Positions 28,440-37,662 of a stretch of DNA of 64,000 bases are shown here, one piece after another (position 1 is the first letter of the stretch; each line of letters opens with the position of its first letter). A program made the position numbers and the translations under genes. This DNA is from Klenkia brasiliensis. Lineage in GTDB: Bacteria; Actinomycetota; Actinomycetes; Mycobacteriales; Geodermatophilaceae. Where the stretch lies: NCBI RefSeq assembly GCF_900100695.1, contig NZ_FNCF01000004.1, positions 434,001 to 498,000 on the forward strand, written 5' to 3'. Under the pieces are notes generated by a model. The model was given only the letters and a program-made list of their open reading frames with translations. It was not told the origin of the DNA and made no database searches.

Positions 28440-29441
28440 GTGATCGTGCTGGCCGGGTTGCTCATCCTCGTCGCGGGCGCGCTGCTGGTCGGCGGCCTGG
28501 GCAACGGGCAGACCAGCATGCTGTGGGGGTCGGTGGGCGTGAGCGCCCTGGCCGCCGCCGCGCTGGTCGTGCAGTCGGTCCAGCGCCGCCGCGCCGCCTC
28601 CGTGGACCCCGGGACGGCTCGTGCGGAGGCCGGAGCGGCTCCCGCGGAGGCCGAGCCCGTCGCTGTCCGGGCGACGGCGGCCGCGCCGGCCGCGCGCGCC
28701 GTCGGCGGGCCCGCCCCGACGGCCGGGCCCGCCGCCGGAGCCGGTGCCGCGGAGCCCGTCTCCGCGGAGATCGCCGCGCTGCGGGCCGAGCTGGCCGAGC
28801 TGCGCTCCTCGCGGTCGGCGCACGCGACGCCCGCCGACGACGCCGTGCCGACCGAGGCCCCCGTGCCGACCGCGGACCCCGTGCCGACCGCGGACCGCGT
28901 GCCGAGCGAGGACGATCCGTCGAACCAGGACGACGTCCCGACCGACGACGAGGTGCCGACCGGGGGCGCGGAGCCCGTCGACGGCGCCGTGCCGGCCGGT
29001 GACGCGGTGCCGGTCCTGGCGACGCCGGCCGCGGCCGTCCCCGCCGCCAGCGGGCAGCACGCCCGCGACGAGAGCGACGGCCCGTCCGGGGACGCCCCCG
29101 CGCCGGCCGCCCCTGCTGCCCGCGCGGCCGCCGACGGGCCCGGCACCGGCACGCACGCCGTCGTCCGGCCCATCGTGCTGGGGGAGGACGGCGAGCCGGT
29201 CGAGGAGGACGTCGTCGTCACCGACCTGCTCATCGTGATCGACCTGGTCGACGAGGTCTTCGTCGTCGACGAGCACCCGCGGTACCACCTCGAGGGGTGC
29301 GCGGTGACCGAGGGCCAGGAGACGTTCGGCCTGCCGCTGAACGAGGCCAAGGGCGACGGGTTCACCGCCTGCGGCATCTGCCGCCCGGACCGCAGCCTGG
29401 CCGACGCCGAGCGCCGGCGCCGCGCCGCCGCCCGCTCCTGA
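28440..29441 (+). CDS. Membrane-anchored protein with C-terminal Cys motif, function unknown
   Basis: A 333-residue protein I do not recognise. Two N-terminal helices (VIVLAGLLILVAGALLVGGL and MLWGSVGVSALAAAALVVQSV) anchor it. A long low-complexity region rich in Ala/Pro/Glu holds PVPTAD-type repeats (about 140-180), DNA-level repeats of the form GTGCCGACC. The C-terminal ~90 residues look folded: VTDLLIVIDLVDEVFVVDEHPRYHLEGC, then ACGICRPDRSLADA. The His, Cys and C-x-x-C residues could form a zinc or redox site. It is expressed from its own leaderless promoter and faces ileS. Confidence 0.75.
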   Translation: MIVLAGLLILVAGALLVGGLGNGQTSMLWGSVGVSALAAAALVVQSVQRRRAASVDPGTARAEAGAAPAEAEPVAVRATAAAPAARAVGGPAPTAGPAAGAGAAEPVSAEIAALRAELAELRSSRSAHATPADDAVPTEAPVPTADPVPTADRVPSEDDPSNQDDVPTDDEVPTGGAEPVDGAVPAGDAVPVLATPAAAVPAASGQHARDESDGPSGDAPAPAAPAARAAADGPGTGTHAVVRPIVLGEDGEPVEEDVVVTDLLIVIDLVDEVFVVDEHPRYHLEGCAVTEGQETFGLPLNEAKGDGFTACGICRPDRSLADAERRRRAAARS

Positions 29442-29476
29442 CCCGCACCAGCCGGCCGGCCGGACGCGGGGTCAGG
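29438..29476. terminator. Bidirectional hairpin holding both stop codons (28440 gene / ileS)
   Basis: CCTGACCCGC (29438-29447) pairs with GCGGGGTCAGG (29466-29476) with one bulge; a CCGGCCGGCCGG core lies inside. The TGA of the plus-strand gene and the TGA of ileS are both part of the stem. Confidence 0.65.
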
Positions 29477-32400
29477 CGCGGGCGACCCAGATGCGGCCGC
29501 CGGCGGGGGTCTCCACGCCCTCGCCCGCACCCGCGCCGCCGGCGTGCACCGACGTCGCCAGCACCTCGGCCGCCAGCTGGTCGGTGGCCTCGGTGAGCGC
29601 CTGCGCCAGCTGGCCCTCGGCGGTCCACCACAGCTCGATCCGGTCGCTGACCTCGAACCCGGCGGCCTTGCGGGCGTCCTGCACCAGCCGGACCACCTCG
29701 CGGACCAGCCCGGCCCGCTCCAGCTCCGGGGTCAGGGTGAGGTCCAGGGCGACGGTGAGCCCGCCGCCGGACGCCACGGTCCAGCCCTCCCGCGGGGTCT
29801 CGGTGACCACCAGGTCGCCGTCCTCGAGGGGGACGTCGGCGCCGTCCACGGCCACCGTCGCCGAGCCGGCGCGGTAGGCCGCCACCAGGGCGGTGGGGTC
29901 CTGCGTGGCGACGGCCTTCGCGACCGCCTGCACCTGCTTGCCCATCCGCCGCCCGACGGCCCGGAAGTCGATCTTCACGCTGACGTCGACCAGGTCCCCG
30001 CCGGCCTCGGCGACCGGCGCGAGCTCGGCGACGTTGAGCTCCTCGGCCACCTCGGCGACCAGGTCCCGCGGCAGCTCGCCCCAGCCCGGGGCGGCCACCA
30101 GTGCGCGGGCCAGCGGCTGGCGGGTGCGCACCTTGGCCGACGTCCGGGCCGAGCGGCCCAGCTCCACCAGCCGCCGGACGACGTCCATCTGCTCGACCAG
30201 CCGGTCGTCGCGCGCAGCCTCGTCGACCGCGGGCCACGAGGAGAGGTGCACGGAGTCGGGGGCGTCGACCAGGCCCGGTGCGACCACCTCGCGCCACACC
30301 CGCTCGGTGACGAACGGGGTGAACGGCGCCATCAGCCGGGTCAGGCCGTCGAGCACCTCGTGCAGCGTGCCCAGCGCGGCCGGGTCGCCGTCCCAGAACC
30401 GGCGGCGGGAGCGCCGGACGTACCAGTTGGACAGGTCGTCGACGAACGCCGCCAGCAGCCTGCCCGCGGTCTGGGTGTCGAACTCCTCCAGCGCCTTCGT
30501 CACGCCGTCGGTGACGGTGGCCAGCGACGCCAGGGCCCAGCGGTCCAGCAGCGGCCGGTCCGCCGCCGCCGGGGCGGGGGAGGAGGCCGGGTCCCAGCCG
30601 TTGGTCGAGGCGTACAGGGTGAAGAAGGAGGCGGTGTTCCAGTAGGTCAGCAGGACCTTGCGGACGACCTCGGACAGCGTCTCGTGGCCCACCCGGCGGG
30701 CCTGCCACGGCGAGCCGCCGGCCAGCATGAACCAGCGGACGGCGTCGGCGCCGTGCCGGTCCATCAGCGGGATGGGCTCCAGGATGTTGCCCAGGTGCTT
30801 GCTCATCTTGCGGCCGTCCTCGGCCAGGATGTGGCCCAGGCACAGCACGTCCTCGTAGGAGGACTTCCCGAACACCAGGGTGCCCACGGCCATGAGCGTG
30901 TAGAACCAGCCGCGGGTCTGGTCGATCGCCTCGGCGATGAACTGGGCCGGGTAGGCCGCCTCGAAGGCCTCCTTGTTCCGGTGCGGGGCACCCCACTGCG
31001 CGAAGGGCATCGAGCCGGAGTCGTACCAGGCGTCGATGACCTGCCGGACCCGGCGGAACTCGCCCTCGACGCCGGGCAGGGTGAAGACGACGTCGTCGAT
31101 GAAGGGCCGGTGCGGGTCGAGGTCGGACAGGTCGCGGCCGGTCAGCTCCGACAGCTCGGCCAGCGACCCGACGGCGACCAGGTGCTGCGGGTCGAGCTCG
31201 TTGCGCCAGATCGGCAGGGGCGTGCCCCAGTACCGGTCGCGCGACAGCGCCCAGTCGACGTTGTTGTGCAGCCAGTCGCCGTAGCGGCCCCACTGCACGT
31301 TCTCCGGGTGCCAGCGGGTGGCCTCGTTCTCGGCCAGCAGCTGGTCCTTCACCGCGCTGGTGCGGATGTACCAGGACGGCTGGGCGTAGTACATCAGCGG
31401 CGTGTGGCAGCGCCAGCAGTGCGGGTAGGGGTGCTCGTAGCGCTGCTCGCGCCACAGCACGCCCCGGTCGGCCAGGTCCTGCACCAGCGTGGGGTCCGCG
31501 GCCTTGAAGAAGTGCCCGCCGACCAGGGGGACGTCGGCGGTGAAGTGGCCGGTGGCGTCCACCGGGTTCACCACCGGCAGGCCGTAGGCGCGGCAGACCG
31601 CCAGGTCCTCGGCGCCGAACGCGGGGGACTGGTGCACCAGGCCGGTGCCGGAGTCGGTGGTCACGTAGTCGGCGAGCAGCACGTAGTGCGCGTCGCCCTC
31701 GGGGAACTCGACGAGGGAGAAGGGCCGCTGGTAGTGCACCCGCTCCCAGTCGCGGCCGGTGGTGGTGGCCAGCACCTCGTAGGGCACGTCGGCCCCGAGG
31801 ACGGCGGCCACCAGCGGCTCGGCGACCACGACGGTGCGCTCCCGCCCGTCGTGCTCGGCGCGCACCACCAGGTAGGTGGTGTCGGGGTGGACGGCCACCG
31901 CGGTGTTCGACGGCAGCGTCCACGGCGTCGTCGTCCAGACCAGCAGGTCGGCCCGGCCGGCCCACTCGCCGCTGGTGATCGGCAGCGAGACGTACACGGA
32001 GGGGTCGGTGACCGTCTCGTACCCCTGGGCGACCTCGTGGTCGGACAGGCCGGTGCCGCAGCGCGGGCAGTAGGGGGCGACGCGGTGGTCCTCGGTGAGC
32101 AGGCCCTTGTCGAAGATGGTCTTCAGCGACCACCACACGCTCTCCACGTACTCGGGGTTCATCGTCCAGTACGCGGTCGACATGTCGACCCAGTAGCCCA
32201 TCCGGTCGGTGAGCTCGGAGAAGTCGGCCACGTGCCGCTCCACCGACTCCCGGCAGCGGGCGTTGAACTCGGCGATGCCGTAGGCCTCGATGTCGGGCTT
32301 GCCGTTGAAGCCCAGCTCCTTCTCCACCGCGATCTCCACCGGCAGGCCGTGGCAGTCCCAGCCGGCCCGGCGGGGCACCGAGAAGCCCTGCATGGTCTTG

Positions 32401-32630
32401 AAGCGCGGGAAGACGTCCTTGAAGGCGCGCGCCTCGATGTGGTGGGTGCCCGGGCGGCCGTTGGCGGTGGGCGGGCCCTCGTAGAACGTCCACTGCGGAC
32501 GCCCGGCGGAGGCCTCCAGCGAGCGCGCGAACACCTTCTCCTCGGCCCACTGGTCGAGCACCTCGTGCTCGAGGGCCGGCAGGTCCACCTGGGCGGGGAG
32601 GGGGCGGAAGGGGGAGGTCGGGCTGCTCAC
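29472..32630 (-). CDS. ileS: Isoleucyl-tRNA synthetase (long, eukaryote-like type)
   Basis: A 1052-residue class I synthetase. The HIGH-type motif is HHIE (63-66, in GRPGTHHIEARAFKD) and the KMSKS-type motif is K608-M-S-K-H612. The tryptophan-rich connective editing domain (VWTTTPWTLPSNTAV) removes misactivated valine, and the anticodon domain contains NWYVRRSRRRFW. The length and the KMSKH form fit the IleS2/eukaryote-like subgroup, which is generally insensitive to mupirocin (family knowledge). I prefer GTG 32630, since a GATGAT hexamer lies 6 nt upstream; an in-frame GTG at 32657 adds nine residues. Confidence 0.95.
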   Translation of the reverse strand: MSSPTSPFRPLPAQVDLPALEHEVLDQWAEEKVFARSLEASAGRPQWTFYEGPPTANGRPGTHHIEARAFKDVFPRFKTMQGFSVPRRAGWDCHGLPVEIAVEKELGFNGKPDIEAYGIAEFNARCRESVERHVADFSELTDRMGYWVDMSTAYWTMNPEYVESVWWSLKTIFDKGLLTEDHRVAPYCPRCGTGLSDHEVAQGYETVTDPSVYVSLPITSGEWAGRADLLVWTTTPWTLPSNTAVAVHPDTTYLVVRAEHDGRERTVVVAEPLVAAVLGADVPYEVLATTTGRDWERVHYQRPFSLVEFPEGDAHYVLLADYVTTDSGTGLVHQSPAFGAEDLAVCRAYGLPVVNPVDATGHFTADVPLVGGHFFKAADPTLVQDLADRGVLWREQRYEHPYPHCWRCHTPLMYYAQPSWYIRTSAVKDQLLAENEATRWHPENVQWGRYGDWLHNNVDWALSRDRYWGTPLPIWRNELDPQHLVAVGSLAELSELTGRDLSDLDPHRPFIDDVVFTLPGVEGEFRRVRQVIDAWYDSGSMPFAQWGAPHRNKEAFEAAYPAQFIAEAIDQTRGWFYTLMAVGTLVFGKSSYEDVLCLGHILAEDGRKMSKHLGNILEPIPLMDRHGADAVRWFMLAGGSPWQARRVGHETLSEVVRKVLLTYWNTASFFTLYASTNGWDPASSPAPAAADRPLLDRWALASLATVTDGVTKALEEFDTQTAGRLLAAFVDDLSNWYVRRSRRRFWDGDPAALGTLHEVLDGLTRLMAPFTPFVTERVWREVVAPGLVDAPDSVHLSSWPAVDEAARDDRLVEQMDVVRRLVELGRSARTSAKVRTRQPLARALVAAPGWGELPRDLVAEVAEELNVAELAPVAEAGGDLVDVSVKIDFRAVGRRMGKQVQAVAKAVATQDPTALVAAYRAGSATVAVDGADVPLEDGDLVVTETPREGWTVASGGGLTVALDLTLTPELERAGLVREVVRLVQDARKAAGFEVSDRIELWWTAEGQLAQALTEATDQLAAEVLATSVHAGGAGAGEGVETPAGGRIWVARA

Positions 32631-32713
32631 GCGTCCATCATCCCAGCCCGGGAACACCGCATTGACCCCAACGTCACCCGCCTGCGGGAGACTGGCCGGG
32701 TGGGGAGCCGCTG

Positions 32714-34225
32714 ATGTCGACGACGGTGACCGTCGCCCTCGCCGTCGGCGCCCTCGTGGTGCTCACCGCCGCCGTCGCGCTGCGGCTGTCCGACCGGCTC
32801 GGCCTGCCCGCGCTGCTGCTCTACCTCGCCCTCGGCGTCGGGCTGGGGGAGGACGGGCTGGGGATCCAGTTCTCCGACGTCGACCTCACGCAGACCCTCG
32901 GCGTGGCCGCGCTCGTGGTCATCCTGGCCGAGGGCGGGCTGACCACCCGGTGGTCCGACGTCCGGCGCGCGGTCGGCCCCGGGCTGACCCTGGCCACGGT
33001 CGGGGTGCTGGTCTCGGTGGCCGCCACCGCCGCGGTCGCGGTCTGGCTGCTCGGGTTCGGCTGGACCGACGCGCTGCTGCTGGGCGCGGTGGTCAGCTCC
33101 ACCGACGCCGCCGCCGTGTTCGCCACGCTGCGCCGGCTGCCGCTGCCGCGGCGCATGGCGGCGTCCCTGGAGATGGAGTCCGGCCTCAACGACGCCCCGG
33201 TCATCCTGCTGGTGCTGGTGCTCTCCGAGCGGCTGGCCGGCGGGGAGACCGCGCCCTGGTGGGTCACCGCGGTCGAGGTCGTCGGCGAGCTGGCCGGCGG
33301 GTCGGTCATCGGCGTGGCCGTCGGGTTCGGCGGGGCGTGGCTGCTGCGCCGGGTCGCGCTGCCCCTGGCCGGCTTCTACCCGCTGGCCACCCTCGCGCTG
33401 TGCGTGCTCGCCTTCGCCTCGGCCGACCTGGTGCACACGTCGGGGTTCGTGGCGGTCTACCTGGCCGGGCTCGTGCTGGGCAACGCCCCGCTGCCGCACC
33501 GCGCCGGCACCATCGGGTTCGCCGAGGGCATGGCCACCCTGGCCCAGATCGGGCTGTTCGTGCTGCTGGGCCTGCTGGCCAGCCCCGGGCGGCTGCTCGA
33601 CGTGGTCCCCGAGGCGCTCGTGGTCGGCCTCGCGCTGCTGCTGGTCGCCCGGCCGCTGTCGGTGGTGGCCAGCCTGACCTGGTTCCGGGTGCCCTGGCCC
33701 CAGCAGGCGTTCATCTCCTGGGCCGGGCTGCGCGGCGCGGTGCCGATCGTGCTGGCCACCTTCCCGATCGCGGCCGCCGTGCCCGGGGCGACCCGGGTGT
33801 TCGACATCGTCTTCGTGCTGGTCGTCGTGTTCACCGTCGTGCAGGGCGGCTCGCTGCCGGCGGTGGCCCGGCTGCTGCGGATCGCCACCCCGGTCACCCC
33901 GCGCGACATCGACGTGGAGTCGGCCCCGCTGGACGAGCTGGGCGCCGAGCTGATGCAGCTCACCGTGCCGCCGGGTTCCCGGCTGCACGGGGTGTACCTG
34001 CCCGAGCTGCGGCTCCCCGAGGACGCCGCCGTCGTCCTCGTCGTGCGCGACGGCAAGCCCTTCGTGCCCGACGCCGACACCCGGCTGATGCGCGGGGACC
34101 AGGCGCTGCTGGTGTCCGCGCGCGCCTCGCGGGCCGAGGCCGAGCGCCGGCTGCGGGCGGTCAGCCGGGCCGGCCGGCTGGCCACCTGGCGGGGCGAGAC
34201 GGGTCGGCCGACCGAGGTCGACTAG
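32714..34225 (+). CDS. CPA1-family cation:proton antiporter with RCK_C domain (NhaP2-like)
   Basis: A 503-residue protein. About twelve membrane helices span the first 390 residues. LAEGGLTTRWSDVRRA, SSTDAAAVFATLRRLPLPRR and ESGLNDAPVILLV carry the conserved acidic transport residues (STDAAA and ESGLNDAP are CPA1 hallmarks). A C-terminal RCK_C/TrkA_C domain follows (PLDELGAELMQLTVPPGSRLHGVYLPEL, then GDQALLVSA). It probably exports K+ or Na+ in exchange for protons, gated by a ligand of the RCK domain. Its stop codon shares a CTAG with the convergent tetR stop. Confidence 0.9.
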   Translation: MSTTVTVALAVGALVVLTAAVALRLSDRLGLPALLLYLALGVGLGEDGLGIQFSDVDLTQTLGVAALVVILAEGGLTTRWSDVRRAVGPGLTLATVGVLVSVAATAAVAVWLLGFGWTDALLLGAVVSSTDAAAVFATLRRLPLPRRMAASLEMESGLNDAPVILLVLVLSERLAGGETAPWWVTAVEVVGELAGGSVIGVAVGFGGAWLLRRVALPLAGFYPLATLALCVLAFASADLVHTSGFVAVYLAGLVLGNAPLPHRAGTIGFAEGMATLAQIGLFVLLGLLASPGRLLDVVPEALVVGLALLLVARPLSVVASLTWFRVPWPQQAFISWAGLRGAVPIVLATFPIAAAVPGATRVFDIVFVLVVVFTVVQGGSLPAVARLLRIATPVTPRDIDVESAPLDELGAELMQLTVPPGSRLHGVYLPELRLPEDAAVVLVVRDGKPFVPDADTRLMRGDQALLVSARASRAEAERRLRAVSRAGRLATWRGETGRPTEVD

Positions 34226-34788
34226 CGCCAGCGGTCCACCAGCGCTGCGGCGGTCGCCCGGCCCTGCGCGGTGGCACGTGCCGGGTCGGTGCGCAGCGCC
34301 ATCGCCAGCGCCCCGGTGACCACGACGAGCAGGTGCTCGGCGAGCTCGGCGGCGTCCTCGCCGGCCACGGGGGCGGCCAGCTCGCGCAGCCGACCCCGCA
34401 GCAGGGCGGTGTCCTCGGCCAGTGCGGCCACGGCGGTGCCGTCGTCGGCGGGGGCGCCGGCCGCGGCGTCGAGGAAGGCGCACCAGCGGGACGGCGTCCC
34501 CCCGGTGCCGAACGCGTCCAGCGCGTCGAACACCGCCAGCAGCCGGGCCCGGTCGTCGGGCGCGGCGGCCACCGCGGCGGACCAGACGTCGTCCCACCGG
34601 CGGAGCCGGGCGGCGAGCGCGGCGGCCTGCAGGCCGGTCTTGCTGCCGAAGTGCGCGTACAGCGTGGCGGGCGCGACCCCGGCGCGGGCCAGCACCGCGT
34701 CGACCGGCGTGCCGGCGAAGCCGCCGGAGGCGAAGAGCTCCTCGGCGGCGTCCAGCAGCCGTTGCCGGGCACCGGGTCGCGGGGTCAC
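34222..34788 (-). CDS. TetR-family transcriptional regulator
   Basis: A 188-residue regulator. The N-terminal helix-turn-helix is complete (RQRLLDAAEELFASGGFAGTPVDAVLARAGVAPATLYAHFGSK, read in pieces, residues about 8-50) and a C-terminal helical ligand-binding domain follows. GTG 34788 is chosen: a TACAGT hexamer (34795-34800) ends 6 nt upstream. It is divergent from an MFS transporter gene and the short shared region holds two AACGRTCGTT sites, so it most likely represses that transporter and itself. The ligand is unknown. Confidence 0.9.
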   Translation of the reverse strand: MTPRPGARQRLLDAAEELFASGGFAGTPVDAVLARAGVAPATLYAHFGSKTGLQAAALAARLRRWDDVWSAAVAAAPDDRARLLAVFDALDAFGTGGTPSRWCAFLDAAAGAPADDGTAVAALAEDTALLRGRLRELAAPVAGEDAAELAEHLLVVVTGALAMALRTDPARATAQGRATAAALVDRWR

Positions 34789-34794
34789 CCGGTC

Positions 34795-34826
34795 ACTGTA
34801 ACGATCGTTCTGTGAAACGGTCGTTT
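34795..34826. promoter_or_regulatory. Divergent tetR/MFS promoter with two TetR-type operator sites
   Basis: AACGATCGTT (34800-34809, a perfect palindrome) and AACGGTCGTT (34816-34825, one base different and flanked to AAACGGTCGTTT) lie 16 bp apart. The first overlaps the tetR -10 (TACAGT, minus strand) and the likely MFS -10; the second overlaps the start of the MFS gene. Confidence 0.68.
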
Positions 34827-35939
34827 CGTTCGGTCGTCCTCGTGGCGGCCGGCACCGCGTTGGTCGCCTGCACCTACGGGTTGGTCCGCTACGCCGTCGG
34901 GTTGAGCGCCCCGGACGCCCAGCGCGACCTGGGGCTGTCCACCGCGGCGGTCGGCCTGGTCGCCGGCGGCACGTCGGTGGCCTACTGCCTGGCCGCGGCG
35001 CTGGCGTTCCTGCACGCGGAGCGGCGTCCGCGGACGGTCGTGGCCGGGGCGGGTGCGGTCGCCGTGCTGGGCGCGGCCGGGGTGGGGACGGCGGGCTCCG
35101 CGGCGGTGTTCGCCGCCGCGGCGGTGCTCGGCAGCGCCGGGGCCGGTGCGGCCTCGCCGGGCCTGGTGGTCCTCGTCCGCCGCGCGGTGGCGGGCCCGGC
35201 GGAGCCGCGGGCGCAGGCGGTGGTGAACGCGGGCACCGGCCCGGGGCTGGTCGTGGCCGGGCTGCTCGCGATGCTGGTCGAGCGGTGGCAGGTCGCCTGG
35301 ACCGCCGCGGCCGCGGGCACCGCCGTGGTGACCGTGGTCGTGCTGGTGGCCGCGCGCGGGGGCGGTGCGGCGGCGCGCGCGCCACGGGCGGACGCGGGCC
35401 GGCGGTGGGTGCTGCCGGTGCTCGCGGCGGGTCTGCTCGGCGCCGGCAGCGCGGCGGTGTGGACCCACGGCCGCACGGTGCTGCAGGACGGCGGGCTGGG
35501 CGAGCGCCCCGCGCTGTGGGTGTGGGTCTGTCTCGGCGTCGGTGCCACGGGCGCCGCGGTGGCCGGCCCGCTGCTGCTGCGGGCCGGCCCGGTGCCGGCG
35601 TGGTCGGCGTCGGCCGCGCTCACCGCCGTCGCCGTCCTGGCCTGGGCCCTGCCGCCGCGCGGGGCGGTGCCCGTGCTCGCCGCGCTGGTCTTCGGCCTGG
35701 GGTTCACCACGGCGACCACGGCGCTGATCGCCTGGGCGGGACAGGTGTCGCGCACCCCCGCGGCCGCGGTCTCCGTCTTCTTCGTGGCCCTGCTGCTGGG
35801 TCAGGCAGCCGGGGCCCCGGCGACCGCCGCGCTGCTGGACGCGGGGACGCCGGTCGCCCTGGGCGCCGCCGCGGCTGCGACCGCGGCCGCGGCGGTGCTG
35901 CCGCTCAGCGGGCGCCGGCGAGCTCCACGGGCCCGGTGA
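34812..35939 (+). CDS. MFS transporter
   Basis: A 375-residue membrane protein with about eleven to twelve hydrophobic helices arranged as an MFS fold ([45 protein letters not shown] is the helix 1 to helix 2 region, read in pieces). A charged loop (AERRPRTVV) follows helix 2. It is shorter than many MFS proteins. The gene is divergent from tetR and is the likely target of that regulator, suggesting drug or metabolite efflux. Its last 35 bases overlap the 3' end of mqo on the other strand. Confidence 0.82.
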   Translation: MKRSFRSVVLVAAGTALVACTYGLVRYAVGLSAPDAQRDLGLSTAAVGLVAGGTSVAYCLAAALAFLHAERRPRTVVAGAGAVAVLGAAGVGTAGSAAVFAAAAVLGSAGAGAASPGLVVLVRRAVAGPAEPRAQAVVNAGTGPGLVVAGLLAMLVERWQVAWTAAAAGTAVVTVVVLVAARGGGAAARAPRADAGRRWVLPVLAAGLLGAGSAAVWTHGRTVLQDGGLGERPALWVWVCLGVGATGAAVAGPLLLRAGPVPAWSASAALTAVAVLAWALPPRGAVPVLAALVFGLGFTTATTALIAWAGQVSRTPAAAVSVFFVALLLGQAAGAPATAALLDAGTPVALGAAAAATAAAAVLPLSGRRRAPRAR

Positions 35940-37455
35940 GCTCCAGCGTGCGGGTGGTCTCCTCGCGCACCTCGGCGAACAGTGCCGGGTCGTCGGCGAG
36001 CACGCGGCCGTAGGAGGGGATGGCCTCGCGCAGCAGCGGCTCCCACTCGGCGTGCCGGTCGGGGAAGCAGCGGCGCAGCAGGTCCAGCATCGCGGCCACC
36101 GCGGTGGACGCGCCGGGGGAGGCACCCAGCAGGCCGGCGATGGTGCCCTCGCCGCCGACGACGAGCTCCGTGCCGAACTGCAGGACGCCGCGGCCCTTGT
36201 CGTCCTGCTTGATGACCTGCACGCGCTGGCCGGCGTGGATCATCTCCCAGTCGTCGCCGTCGGCGGTGGGCACGAACTCCTCGAGGGCCTCGATGCGGTC
36301 CGAGGGGCGCTGCAGCACCTGGCCGATGAGGTAGCGGGTGAGCGCGGTCTGGGTGCGGGCGACACCGAGCATCGAGCCGATGTTGCCCAGGCGTACCGAC
36401 TTGGGCAGGTCAAGCCACGACCCGGCCTTGAGGAACTTGGGCGAGAAGCCGGCGTAGGGGCCGAACAGCAGCGACTGCTTGCCCTCGATGAGCCGCAGGT
36501 CCAGGTGCGGCACCGACATCGGCGGGGCGCCGACGGCGGCCTGGCCGTAGACCTTGGCCTGGTGGCGGGCGGCCAGCGCCTCGTTGGTCGAGCGCAGGAA
36601 CAGCCCGGACACCGGGAACCCGCCGAAGCCCTTGATCTCGGGGATCTCGGCGCGCTGCAGCAGCGGCAGCGCACCGCCGCCGGCGCCGACGAACACGAAG
36701 CCGGCGTTGACGGTGAACTCCTGGCCGCTGGCGTGGTGGCGGGCGCTGACCTTCCAGCGGCCGTCGGTGGTGCGCTCGAGGCCCTGCACGCTGGTGCCGG
36801 TGTGCACGGCGACGCCGCGGGCGGTGGCCTGGTCCAGCAGCAGCCGGGTCAGCGACCCGAAGTCGACGTCGGTGCCGGCGGTGGAGCGCGTGGCGGCGAC
36901 CGGCTGCGCGGGGTCGCGGCCCTCCATCATCAGCGGCACCCACTGCGCCAGCTCGTCCTGGGAGGTGGTCAGCTCCAGCTCGGCGAACAGCGGCGAGGCG
37001 GTCAGCGCGGCGTGCCGGGCCCGCATGTAGCGCTGGCCCTCCTCGCCGTGCACGAAGCTGATGTGCGGCACCGGGGTGATGAAGTGCTTGGGCGAGTCGG
37101 TGAGCCCCGAACGCACCAGGTGCGACCAGAACTGCCGGGACAGCTGGAACTGCTCGTTGATCGAGTTGGCCTTGGTCGCGTCGACCGTGCCGTCCTTGCC
37201 CGCCGGTGTGTAGTTCAGCTCGCACAGCGCCGAGTGCCCGGTGCCCGCGTTGTTCCAGCCGTCGGAGCTCTCCGCGGCGACCCGGTCACCGGCCTCGAAC
37301 AGCGTGATCGACCAGTGCGGGGCCACGATCCCCAGCAGGGCGGCCAGCGTCGCGCTCATCACCCCGCCCCCGACCAGGACGACGTCGGGGCGCGACGTGT
37401 CGGGGACGACGGGGTGGGCGTACTCGCCCGGCGCGGTGTTCTCGGCGCTGGTCAC
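35905..37455 (-). CDS. mqo: Malate:quinone oxidoreductase
   Basis: A 516-residue FAD enzyme that oxidises malate to oxaloacetate and passes electrons to the quinone pool; peripheral on the inner membrane. The FAD glycine motif [17 protein letters not shown] (about 25-41) is followed by [34 protein letters not shown], and [29 protein letters not shown], all typical of Mqo. The C-terminal [18 protein letters not shown] and [18 protein letters not shown] are also typical. The GTG at 37455 begins the family N-terminus. The 3' end overlaps the MFS gene by 35 bp. Confidence 0.96.
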   Translation of the reverse strand: MTSAENTAPGEYAHPVVPDTSRPDVVLVGGGVMSATLAALLGIVAPHWSITLFEAGDRVAAESSDGWNNAGTGHSALCELNYTPAGKDGTVDATKANSINEQFQLSRQFWSHLVRSGLTDSPKHFITPVPHISFVHGEEGQRYMRARHAALTASPLFAELELTTSQDELAQWVPLMMEGRDPAQPVAATRSTAGTDVDFGSLTRLLLDQATARGVAVHTGTSVQGLERTTDGRWKVSARHHASGQEFTVNAGFVFVGAGGGALPLLQRAEIPEIKGFGGFPVSGLFLRSTNEALAARHQAKVYGQAAVGAPPMSVPHLDLRLIEGKQSLLFGPYAGFSPKFLKAGSWLDLPKSVRLGNIGSMLGVARTQTALTRYLIGQVLQRPSDRIEALEEFVPTADGDDWEMIHAGQRVQVIKQDDKGRGVLQFGTELVVGGEGTIAGLLGASPGASTAVAAMLDLLRRCFPDRHAEWEPLLREAIPSYGRVLADDPALFAEVREETTRTLELTGPVELAGAR

Positions 37456-37482
37456 GGGGCTGGTCGGGCCTTCCTGGTGGTC

Positions 37483-37507
37483 GCGCGCGGCGGTCGTTGC
37501 CGCGCGC
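37483..37507. repeat. Hairpin upstream of mqo
   Basis: GCGCGCGGC (37483-37491) pairs with GCCGCGCGC (37499-37507) around a 7-nt loop, 28 bases before the mqo start. It may fold in the mqo leader; its function is unknown. Confidence 0.5.
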
Positions 37508-37650
37508 TGCGTTCAGGGGAGCGGGGTCACCGCTGCGGTCCATCGTCGTCCCACCGCGGGCGGCGCACCCCACCCGGGCGGTGTGACCCTCGCCATGCTC
37601 CCATCGGGTGCCCGACCCCGCTGGTGGGCGGTTCGCCCAGGTCGGCTCGG

Positions 37651-37656
37651 TACCGT
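37651..37656 (+). promoter_or_regulatory. lspA -10 element (leaderless type)
   Basis: TACCGT ends 6 nt before the lspA GTG, with no ribosome site. Confidence 0.62.
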
Positions 37657-37662
37657 CGTCGC

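Noticed and set aside
29362-32550. A second long minus-strand frame overlapping ileS
   Set aside because: Arg/Ala/Gly-rich low-complexity translation with no motifs; the ileS frame has all synthetase motifs.
32662-32693. TTGACC...GAGACT as the promoter of the antiporter gene
   Set aside because: The spacing is about 20 bp and the -10 match is poor, so I did not list it as a feature.
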